Origin: Teredinibacter purpureus
GTDB lineage: Bacteria > Pseudomonadota > Gammaproteobacteria > Pseudomonadales > Cellvibrionaceae
Assembly (NCBI RefSeq): GCF_014217335.1
Contig: NZ_CP060092.1
Coordinates: forward strand, 699,501-763,500
DNA length: 64,000 bases
Direction: 5' to 3'
Shown: one piece after another, positions 18,675 to 26,305 of the stretch
How positions within the stretch are numbered: position 1 is the stretch's first letter
Layout: every line of letters begins with the position of its first letter
Notes under the pieces: model-generated
The model's database searches: none
Told to the model about the DNA's origin: nothing
The model's input: only the letters and a program-made list of their open reading frames with translations
Program-made: the position numbers and the translations under genes

Positions 18675-19922
18675 TTATTCATCTTGTAAAGCGACAACAG
18701 GGTTAACATTTGCGGCACGTCTAGCAGGTAATATTGAGGCCACGGCACCCGCAAAAAGCAGCACCAAAATGGCCCATATTGCGGTGGAAAAACTTATTTC
18801 CGGATTTAAAAAAGTCGTATTGGGATCGCTAGCAAACGTATCGACCAGTTCAACAACCAGCACTCCGGCTACCAAACCCGCGTAGCCTGCTAAAAATGTA
18901 ATCGCCAGTGATTCCTGTACAATTGCACTGATTATGGATGCAGGTGTTGCACCAAGCGCTTTTCGAATACCAATTTCCTTCGTACGTTCTTTCACGGTAA
19001 TAAGCATAATATTTCCTACGCCCACAACGCCCGCAATAATTGTCCCTATCGCGACAAACCAACTAAAAAATGCAATACCGGTAAATAGACTTTGCACGCG
19101 ATCATATTGCGCCTGTGAATTCCAGCTGCCTATTACCCCTTTATCGTCCGGGTGTACCCGATGACGACGCAGTAAAAGATTTGTTACGTTCTTTTCAACA
19201 ATGGCGGCATCCACACCACTAACGGGAGTAACGCTAAAGCTGTGCACTTGGCTACCTTGGTTAAAAGCTTTACGCAACGTATATTGAGGCATGTAAATAC
19301 GCGTTAATTCACGTTGCGCCCAATTATTAAGGGCCGAAGGCTCAACCACACCGACCACCTGAAACTGTACGCCTAAAATCTTTATTCTCTGGCCAATGGG
19401 CGACTCGTCTTCTTCAAAGAGCAATTCTTTTACTCTTCGGCCAATGACAACAGATTTTCGCTCTTCCATTAAATCGAAACGGTTAAGATAGCGCCCCTCC
19501 AATAAGTGAAAATTTCCGCCTATAAATTTTTCTGGCCAGACACCGTTAATCTGAAAAGTATCGCCTTTCGTTTTTCGTGCAACAAATTGATCACCGATGC
19601 CATTACTGGGCGAAACAATCGCAACCTCATTCGACAACTTGCGGATAGCGGCCATATCGTCGTCATTCATATGAATGTACCGACCTTTTGTTAAACCTTT
19701 GTATGGAATACTGGTGGGGCGGCCGGACCACATCGCGACCGACGTTCTCACCCCACCCATACTGGCGTTGGCGCCGTTGCGTAACCCATTACCTGCTGCC
19801 AGCAGGTTAACCAACATAAATATTCCCCAGAACACGCCAAAGGCGGTTAAGGTTGCACGCATCTTGTGGCGACGCACACTGTCAAAAATTTCTTGCCAAA
19901 TATCGCCGTCGAGTAAATGCAT
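18675..19922 (-). CDS. MacB-type ABC transporter permease (second of two)
   Basis: A FtsX-fold permease of 415 residues from ATG 19920-19922. That start is preferred over an upstream one at 19946 because it follows GGGAAG at good spacing and leaves 1 nt after the previous stop. An N-terminal TM helix (AFGVFWGIFMLVNLLAAG) is followed by a MacB-PCD periplasmic domain and three C-terminal TM helices with VKERTKEIGIRKALGATP, the hallmark of the family's cytoplasmic loop. It pairs with the neighbouring permease, so the pump may be a heterodimer rather than a MacB homodimer. Confidence 0.9.
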   Translation of the reverse strand: MHLLDGDIWQEIFDSVRRHKMRATLTAFGVFWGIFMLVNLLAAGNGLRNGANASMGGVRTSVAMWSGRPTSIPYKGLTKGRYIHMNDDDMAAIRKLSNEVAIVSPSNGIGDQFVARKTKGDTFQINGVWPEKFIGGNFHLLEGRYLNRFDLMEERKSVVIGRRVKELLFEEDESPIGQRIKILGVQFQVVGVVEPSALNNWAQRELTRIYMPQYTLRKAFNQGSQVHSFSVTPVSGVDAAIVEKNVTNLLLRRHRVHPDDKGVIGSWNSQAQYDRVQSLFTGIAFFSWFVAIGTIIAGVVGVGNIMLITVKERTKEIGIRKALGATPASIISAIVQESLAITFLAGYAGLVAGVLVVELVDTFASDPNTTFLNPEISFSTAIWAILVLLFAGAVASILPARRAANVNPVVALQDE

Positions 19923-19923
19923 T

Positions 19924-21180
19924 CTATTCTTCCCGCATCGCTTCAATGGGTAATATTTTCGCTGCGCGTAGCGCTGGCGCTAGGCCCGCTAAAGCCCCTG
20001 CAACAATCAACACTATCACGGCCTGAATGGCGGTGGACAACTCTATATCGGGCGCGCCAAAGAAACCTAAACTTCCACCCGCATTTTTAACGACAAGACT
20101 AACGCCTTCCAGTATGGCGACGCCCAGTACCAGGCCACAATAACCAGCCGTCGCCGTAACGAGTACCGATTCACTTAAAATCATTGTCACTATCGATAGG
20201 GGTGTAGCGCCCAGTGCTTTTCGTACGCCAATTTCCCGCGTACGATCTTTCACCGTAATAATCATAATATTACTGATACCCACAATACCGGCAGCGAGCG
20301 TCCCCAACCCTACAAACCATACAAACATGGTAATGGCGGCGAATGTTTTCGTGGTGCTTTCAAGCTGGCGAGCCGTATTGTAAATGGAGATTGCACGTTC
20401 ATCGGTAGGCGCTACGCCATGGCGTTGCCGAAGGAATGTTTTCAGATTTTCTTCTAACGTGTAAGAATCGGTGCTCGATTTAGGTGTTAACGCTAGCGTG
20501 CCTACTTTATTCGCACTACCAAACGTTTTTTGAAACGTTGTTAACGGTATATAGATACGCTCGGACATTCTCCCCTGCCGGCCCGAATCATAGAATACCC
20601 CTACCACTTGAAGCACAATACCGTGAAAAGTGATTTGCTCGCCGGTGGGGTCTACATTCTCACCAAATAAGCGATCTCTCACGGCGCTGCCAATTAACGC
20701 GACTTTGCGTGTATCGGCGGTATCGAGAACATTCAGCGTTCGCCCAGCACGATACTCCAGAAATCGTTTTATCGAGAAATAGTCATCTGCCACACCGAAC
20801 ACCCCGAACGCACCCGATTTATTTTTGTAGGTTACGTTTATTGTTCGCCGCCAACGTATGCCCGCACGATTCTCGGCAGATACATATTGAACCTCACCAA
20901 ACTGTTCACGTAGCGCGGTTAAATCATCTTCGGTAAAATTAATTTGTCTTCCATTGGGAGTCCCTTGGTAGGGAATAGCGGTACGCCCAGCGCTTATCCA
21001 CATACTACTTCGATCGTCACTACCAAAGCCTTGCGTTATGCCATTTTCAAGCCCTTTACCCGCACCGAGCAATAGAATTAGAATTAATATGCCCCAGAAA
21101 ACACCAAACGCGGTTAAAAACGTTCGCAGTTTATTTTTGCGAATGGTGAATAGGATTTCTTGTAAGTTATCAAATTCCAT
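19924..21180 (-). CDS. MacB-type ABC transporter permease (first of two)
   Basis: A 418-residue FtsX-fold permease with an N-terminal TM helix (FGVFWGILILILLLGAG), a periplasmic MacB-PCD domain and a C-terminal TM bundle with VKDRTREIGVRKALGATP. It is clearly paralogous to the next gene. It starts 5 nt after the ATPase stop in the operon. Such pumps move peptides, lipoproteins, macrolides or other amphiphiles across or out of the periplasm; the substrate here is unknown. Confidence 0.92.
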   Translation of the reverse strand: MEFDNLQEILFTIRKNKLRTFLTAFGVFWGILILILLLGAGKGLENGITQGFGSDDRSSMWISAGRTAIPYQGTPNGRQINFTEDDLTALREQFGEVQYVSAENRAGIRWRRTINVTYKNKSGAFGVFGVADDYFSIKRFLEYRAGRTLNVLDTADTRKVALIGSAVRDRLFGENVDPTGEQITFHGIVLQVVGVFYDSGRQGRMSERIYIPLTTFQKTFGSANKVGTLALTPKSSTDSYTLEENLKTFLRQRHGVAPTDERAISIYNTARQLESTTKTFAAITMFVWFVGLGTLAAGIVGISNIMIITVKDRTREIGVRKALGATPLSIVTMILSESVLVTATAGYCGLVLGVAILEGVSLVVKNAGGSLGFFGAPDIELSTAIQAVIVLIVAGALAGLAPALRAAKILPIEAMREE

Positions 21181-21185
21181 GGCGT

Positions 21186-21851
21186 TTAGGTATCAACGAT
21201 TAAGCCATCTTTTATGTGAATAACGCGTTCCGTTTGCGCCGCTATTTCATCTTCGTGCGTAACAATTACAACTGTTTTACCGCTGTCGTTTACCTCACGA
21301 AAAAGTGTCATCACGTCTTTTGACGTTACGCTATCGAGCGCGCCTGTAGGTTCATCGGCAAGTATTACTTTTGGGTTGGTTATTAGTGCACGTGCGACAG
21401 CAACGCGCTGTTTCTGTCCACCTGACAGCTCACCCGGCAGGTGCAATGCGCGGTCGCCCAAGCCCACACGATCTAAATATTCTTGTGCGCGACGATTGCG
21501 CTCTTTACGCCCCACTTTTTGGTAATACAAGGGCAGTGCGACATTTTCCATGGCGTTTTTAAACGGTAATAAATTAAAGGATTGAAAAACAAACCCCAAA
21601 TGCTGATTACGCAAAGCCGCTGCTTTTCGTTCCGAGAGATGTCGAATGGCAATATCAGCAAGGCGATATTCGCCTTCATCATAACTGTCTAAAATGCCTA
21701 AAATATTCAATAGCGTCGACTTTCCAGAACCAGAAGAACCCATAATGGCAACCAGCTCGCCTTCGGCTATTGTGACATTCACACCTTTCAGTACGTGTAG
21801 CCGCTGCGTGTCGTTGCCATAATATTTATGTACATTCGAAATTTGAATCAT
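21186..21851 (-). CDS. MacB/LolD-type ABC transporter ATPase
   Basis: A 221-residue nucleotide-binding subunit. It has Walker A GSSGSGKSTLL (~38-48), a Q-loop in HLGFVFQSFNLLP, signature LSGGQKQRVAVARAL, Walker B VILADEPTGALD and the H-loop VTHE. Stand-alone ATPase plus two separate permeases plus adaptor is the LolCDE/YknXYZ-like arrangement. It is the first gene of the operon, and the promoter would be within 21852-21968. Confidence 0.95.
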   Translation of the reverse strand: MIQISNVHKYYGNDTQRLHVLKGVNVTIAEGELVAIMGSSGSGKSTLLNILGILDSYDEGEYRLADIAIRHLSERKAAALRNQHLGFVFQSFNLLPFKNAMENVALPLYYQKVGRKERNRRAQEYLDRVGLGDRALHLPGELSGGQKQRVAVARALITNPKVILADEPTGALDSVTSKDVMTLFREVNDSGKTVVIVTHEDEIAAQTERVIHIKDGLIVDT

Positions 21852-21968
21852 GTCGATTTATTGTAGCTCTCGTATCGTTTGGGTTGTGACTGAATCCGTA
21901 ATTGTTTGCAGAAGGTACCTGTAATGATTCTCTCAGCGTTTTGCCCACATCCGTCTGCGCCAAAGATT

Positions 21969-22676
21969 TTAAGGGTATAAAAACGACGTCACCGTAAATC
22001 GGCCAGTACGCGGGTTAAGGTCAAACGGGTAAGTATCGGGAATATTACCGGAATGCAGGCTCGAGCAACGGTAGATAAGTGCCCGATTAAACGTTGCTTC
22101 ATAGCTGGCTACCCGCTCAAATAATGGTGTATCGCCGCTAATGTAGCCTTTGTAGCGCCCAATACCTTCAGTGCGCACTTCTTTATCAAGTTGCGTCATG
22201 TAACCTTCTACACGTGCTTGGTCGATATATTCGTAGCCCGTTTTTCTATGCCGGTAAAACGAGGTGCCACCGTAGGGCGCACCACACAAGTAATGAATAA
22301 CCGCGAGGCTTTCGGGTTCTGGCCGATCGAAATGAGGCACTCGCTGCGGAGGGCTCAGTTGTTCGAACGGCGTTGCCACTATGGAAAAAAAACTTTCGCT
22401 CGACACTAACGCCGTGGCAGGTTGCCCAAAGGCCTCTTCAATAGCATCACCAGCGACGCTTAGCAGAGTATCAATATAGCGAGGCGGGGAGGGCGAGCGC
22501 ATGCCCGGATAAAAACCTTTAGCCGGCGCCACATTTTGCTGAGTAAGTGCGTAATCAATAAGCGAATCGGCCTGCGAAAACACATTATCAATCACCAAAA
22601 GCGGCTGCTTCTCGTCACCAATACTGTTCACGCTATAGCGGTAGTTGGGGTGCTGCAGGGTGTTAGTCAATTCCAC
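21969..22676 (-). CDS. DUF6445-family protein, 2OG-Fe(II)-oxygenase-like
   Basis: A 235-residue protein without a signal peptide. It has a candidate facial triad: H115 and D117 in VPHFDRPEP, H208 in SSLHSGN, and R226 in GRFTVTSF, which matches the HxD...H...R pattern of Fe(II)/2-oxoglutarate oxygenases in order and spacing. I recognise it as DUF6445-like, a family that often accompanies PF04820 halogenase and TonB-receptor genes in polysaccharide loci. Its reaction is not known to me. It lies 58 nt upstream of the GH43 gene on the opposite end of the spacing, on the same strand, so GH43 is downstream and possibly not in the same transcript. Confidence 0.7.
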   Translation of the reverse strand: MELTNTLQHPNYRYSVNSIGDEKQPLLVIDNVFSQADSLIDYALTQQNVAPAKGFYPGMRSPSPPRYIDTLLSVAGDAIEEAFGQPATALVSSESFFSIVATPFEQLSPPQRVPHFDRPEPESLAVIHYLCGAPYGGTSFYRHRKTGYEYIDQARVEGYMTQLDKEVRTEGIGRYKGYISGDTPLFERVASYEATFNRALIYRCSSLHSGNIPDTYPFDLNPRTGRFTVTSFLYP

Positions 22677-22734
22677 TCACTCATTATTTATTGTTAACGT
22701 GTGTAACCCTGCCTACTCGGTACAGAGGTGCACT

Positions 22735-24456
22735 TCACTCGTCTAGCGTTCGGGCAAATAACCCAACGTAAACACCAACAAACCCACCTGCACGTTGGGT
22801 GCTGAGATCACGGACATCCACACTTACCTCTAACCATTCAATGGGAGCCTGCTCGCCCCACTGATACGCAAAACGGTAGGCCTGCTCGTCACCTTCAACA
22901 ATAAGCGTGAGCTTATCACGGTTTGCCTCAGTGAGAGGGTGTGTAGCGAGTCGCTTAAACCCACTTTTATCCTGATGATATAACACCAACTGCTGCTCTA
23001 ATTGTTGATGTTCAACCGCCAATAGAACATGTGCTTGCTCACTTTGAAAAACCGTTATTCCGGCCTGATGCTCTGCTGGTACGGGAAGCTGAAGCTCAGT
23101 ACGTGCTGTAAACGATTGGTGTTGCTGACGCCGCCCAACAAATGCAGGCTGCTTTAAATCGGCAAGCTGCACGCCGCTCGGTTTAAGTTGCAAACCGCCC
23201 TCCGGCAAAAATGAATACCACTCGCTGTCGCCACTGCGTAAAGTATTCCACTGCCAATTTAAGCTTGGCCCAGAGAAACGCTCGGTTACCGTAAAATTAC
23301 CGTTTAATGGCTGTGCATTTTTTGTAACGGCTAAACCTTTAGGGGCCGGGGCGGTGTAAGGTAAAGCTTCCGTGCCACCTGCTATCACTGGCCATTCATC
23401 GTTCCATTGCACGGGCATAAGAAACGTTTCGCGCCCCGTATTAAAATAATCTTGCTGATAATTACGTGTTGCGAGAAAAACGGCCCACCAATCGCCATTG
23501 GGCGTTTGCACCATATCCACGTGACCTGCGGTCGCAACAGGGTTCACCCGTGTTGGATCTAAATGTCGCTGCGAGAGAATAGGGTTGTGTTCGTAAGGTA
23601 CAAACGGTTCATTAAGGCTTCGCGCCCGAAAGACAACCTCTGAATGATTCTCAGCCGTGCCTCCCTCTGCGCATAGCAAGTAATACCATCCGTTTACTTT
23701 ATAAAGGTGGGGGCCCTCTATCCAAATAGGCTTCTTGGTAATATCAGCTCCACCATTCACTATTACCTTGCCGGTGTCTGGAATAATCTGCAGCGTTTCA
23801 AGGTCTAGCTCCCATTTCCATATCGCTCGATGCCCTTCGTATAGGGGGGGCTCTAGAGGAGGGCCGTTGTGCGTTACATACACTTTGCCATCATCATTAA
23901 AAAATAGTGAAGGGTCTATACCGTCGATTTCAGGTAAATAGTAAGGGTCCGACCATTCACCAGCAGGGTCTTTTGCGGTGACAATAAAATTACCGCCTGC
24001 GCCATCTACGCCGGTTGTTATCACATAGAACACACCGTCGTGATAGCGAATAGTAGGAGCGAAAATACCTCTTGAAACGCCTGCTCCGTCCAGGTTTTTT
24101 AATTGACTCGATCGAGTAAGTACATGCCCAAGCGGCTGCCAATGCACTAAATCGTTACTGCGTAAAAGTGGTATGCCAGGGAAATAGCTAAACGACGAAT
24201 GAACCATATAGTAGCTATCACCCGCTCGCGTAATGCTTGGATCCGGGTAAAAGCCTGCCACAATAGGGTTACGGTACTCGTTGGGCCCCAGCGGGTTACT
24301 AAAAACAGCATCATGCCCAGTGTAATCGAACCACTTAAAAGTTACCGGTAGAGAAGGCGGAACAAGCGCTGACTCCGCGGGAACTGGGTTGCTGTCTGCG
24401 CAGCCGGTGAATAGCGCAACGGTTGCCGCCAGAATAAAACCTTTTACTTTAATCAC
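22735..24456 (-). CDS. GH43 beta-xylosidase, lipoprotein
   Basis: A 573-residue glycosidase with lipobox FTGC (Cys19, then A-D, consistent with outer-membrane anchoring). The five-bladed GH43 domain shows the catalytic triad: base D72 in GFYPDPS, pKa-modulating D181 in GIDPSLF, and acid E247 in WIEGPHLYK. The C-terminal ~200 residues look like the concanavalin-like domain found in long GH43 beta-xylosidases. It would release xylose from xylo-oligosaccharides; some homologues also act on arabinosides. It lies downstream of the GH10 gene on the same strand, but a terminator-like hairpin sits between them. Confidence 0.92.
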   Translation of the reverse strand: MIKVKGFILAATVALFTGCADSNPVPAESALVPPSLPVTFKWFDYTGHDAVFSNPLGPNEYRNPIVAGFYPDPSITRAGDSYYMVHSSFSYFPGIPLLRSNDLVHWQPLGHVLTRSSQLKNLDGAGVSRGIFAPTIRYHDGVFYVITTGVDGAGGNFIVTAKDPAGEWSDPYYLPEIDGIDPSLFFNDDGKVYVTHNGPPLEPPLYEGHRAIWKWELDLETLQIIPDTGKVIVNGGADITKKPIWIEGPHLYKVNGWYYLLCAEGGTAENHSEVVFRARSLNEPFVPYEHNPILSQRHLDPTRVNPVATAGHVDMVQTPNGDWWAVFLATRNYQQDYFNTGRETFLMPVQWNDEWPVIAGGTEALPYTAPAPKGLAVTKNAQPLNGNFTVTERFSGPSLNWQWNTLRSGDSEWYSFLPEGGLQLKPSGVQLADLKQPAFVGRRQQHQSFTARTELQLPVPAEHQAGITVFQSEQAHVLLAVEHQQLEQQLVLYHQDKSGFKRLATHPLTEANRDKLTLIVEGDEQAYRFAYQWGEQAPIEWLEVSVDVRDLSTQRAGGFVGVYVGLFARTLDE

Positions 24457-24496
24457 ATCTTCCCCTACTTATTTTTTTTGCATTATGTAGTGGATA

Positions 24497-24525
24497 CCAA
24501 AAAGGCGCTACATCAATAGCGCCTT
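24497..24525 (-). terminator. Terminator/attenuator hairpin between GH10 and GH43 genes
   Basis: A perfect 9-bp stem (24502-24510 with 24517-24525, AAGGCGCTA/TAGCGCCTT), followed on the minus strand by TTTTT. It lies 33 nt past the GH10 stop. Confidence 0.8.
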
Positions 24526-24557
24526 GCGTACCTTAGGTCTTTCAGTTTCCACGTTTA

Positions 24558-25769
24558 TCAGGGACTACTCAAACCGTCCGCGACACCTTGCAACGCTTGC
24601 TTCGGTGAAAAATTATCGTTGAACAAAAGGCCCCATTCATCACGCCCTTTAAAATTTGGCAGCCAGCTGTCGCCGTCCGTTATACCCCAAACGCTCACAC
24701 CACCACGCAAATGTGCAGGCACAACATCGCGATAAGCCTCAACAATTTGCTGGTAACGTGCTGCCTGTGCAATTTCCGCTTCAAGCGTTAACTCCGTTAG
24801 ATTTTCGTTGTCATTAACCGTTACATCTAATTCGGTAATTTTAACTCTCAAACCCATATCCACAACACGCTGGAAAGCCCCTCGAATATCGCTGTTTGTT
24901 GGCCAGCCAGAAGAAACATGCATTTGAAAACCGATGCCATCAATAGGTACATCGTCATCGAGTAAATTTTGCACCATAGCCAACGCACCCGTTAATTTGG
25001 TGCCATTGCCGGACAGGTTGTAGTCATTATAAAACAGCAAAGCGTCATCGTCGGCTGCACGCGCTGCGGTGTAGGCCATCGCAAGGTAGTCTTCACCCAA
25101 GTTCTCGTACCACACACTTTCTCGTAGTGCACCGTTACTGTCAGAAATAGCTTCGTTCACCACATCCCAACTCACGACTACATCATCGTCCGCAAAATGC
25201 CCCACAATGTTCGTAATATGAGATTCCATCATGGTTTGCCACTGCGCAGGCGTTCCAGAGTAGTTGGTCATCCATGAGGCGATCTGGCTGTGCCACACCA
25301 ATGTATGGCCGTGTACCGCAAGCCCATTGGCCGCCGCATAGTTAACTAACTCATCGGCTTGGCCGTAGCTATACGTAGACTCGGCTGGGTGCATATAGGC
25401 CGGCTTCATAATATTCTCGGCCGTAACCTGATCAAAGTGAGCACTTACAATTGCTTGGCGACCCGTACTGGTAATGATGCTATTACCCGCACCTCCAGCG
25501 GCTACCGCAACCCCGATGGGGAAATCCGCCAATTCGGATAGGCTTGTAACGGTAATTTCGGGTGTAGGCTCCGGCGTTGGCTCCGCTGTGGGTTCTGGAG
25601 TCGGCGTAGGCGCTGGAGTGGCCGCGGGCTCTGGCGTAGGGCTAGGTTCAGCAGTTGGCTGCGGTGTAAACACCGGTACGCTATTATCGCCAGAACCGCC
25701 GCCACAAGCACTCAACACTAAAAAAGATGCCGCTAACGCGACGGAGGCAAATATTCGAACAACCATCAT
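24558..25769 (-). CDS. GH10 endo-1,4-beta-xylanase, lipoprotein with Pro/Thr/Glu linker
   Basis: A 403-residue xylanase. Lipobox LSAC (Cys22, then GGG) anchors it, probably to the outer membrane. Residues ~33-72 are a Pro-Thr-Glu/Ala linker, spacing the enzyme from the membrane. The GH10 barrel (~75-400) has acid/base E206 in WDVVNEAISD and nucleophile E313 in ITELDVTV, with the substrate-binding HGHTLVWHSQ stretch. It cuts the xylan backbone internally at the cell surface. It is short for a GH10 with modules: no CBM is attached. Confidence 0.96.
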   Translation of the reverse strand: MMVVRIFASVALAASFLVLSACGGGSGDNSVPVFTPQPTAEPSPTPEPAATPAPTPTPEPTAEPTPEPTPEITVTSLSELADFPIGVAVAAGGAGNSIITSTGRQAIVSAHFDQVTAENIMKPAYMHPAESTYSYGQADELVNYAAANGLAVHGHTLVWHSQIASWMTNYSGTPAQWQTMMESHITNIVGHFADDDVVVSWDVVNEAISDSNGALRESVWYENLGEDYLAMAYTAARAADDDALLFYNDYNLSGNGTKLTGALAMVQNLLDDDVPIDGIGFQMHVSSGWPTNSDIRGAFQRVVDMGLRVKITELDVTVNDNENLTELTLEAEIAQAARYQQIVEAYRDVVPAHLRGGVSVWGITDGDSWLPNFKGRDEWGLLFNDNFSPKQALQGVADGLSSP

Positions 25770-26305
25770 CTATTTCTCACTCAAAGCTTAAAGGGTTTTA
25801 CAGCAACTATGTACAACAGTCATTGCAGCCATACATTCGCGTAACGCTATTCAAACAGTCAATTCATTCCCTCATAACACATGGGAAACCTGCCGAGCCT
25901 GTCGGCACGCAGAACTACACTATTGTGCATTCGTCCTATATTTGAATCGTTTCTCAGTATTCGATTATACTGCGCCAACGTCATCTTATAGTCAATAAAA
26001 CCATATCAAAACTTATTGGGATGTACATTTCAATACGGGCCCTTAGCTACTCCGCATCCCATGCGTTTACCTTTCAATATCAGTCGCTCGTACCAATGGT
26101 CGCTTGCTGGCATTTCTCCCAGTCACAACGCGCGATGTAATATACTTGTATACTTATATCTATTAATCTGAGGGGTAAGCAAGCGCCCCGTATTATTAAC
26201 GACGAACTACAATACGCTAACCGTATATAAAACATGGCTATCGGCACGTTCTACGGCCAGCGCCACCGTGGCTTCAATCGCCCCAACTTTCGAAAGGTAC
26301 CCTTC
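25770..26305. promoter_or_regulatory. 536-bp divergent region between GH10 xylanase and GH115 genes
   Basis: No gene was recognised. It is AT-rich near 26130-26230 with a TATTAAT element (26161-26167) resembling those in the xyl and TonB-receptor control regions. No terminator was seen. Confidence 0.5.

Noticed and set aside
25474..25791. Plus-strand ORF opposite the GH10 signal/linker region
   Set aside because: It is the shadow of the Pro/Thr/Glu linker repeat codons on the other strand; its Gly/Val repeats have no independent support.
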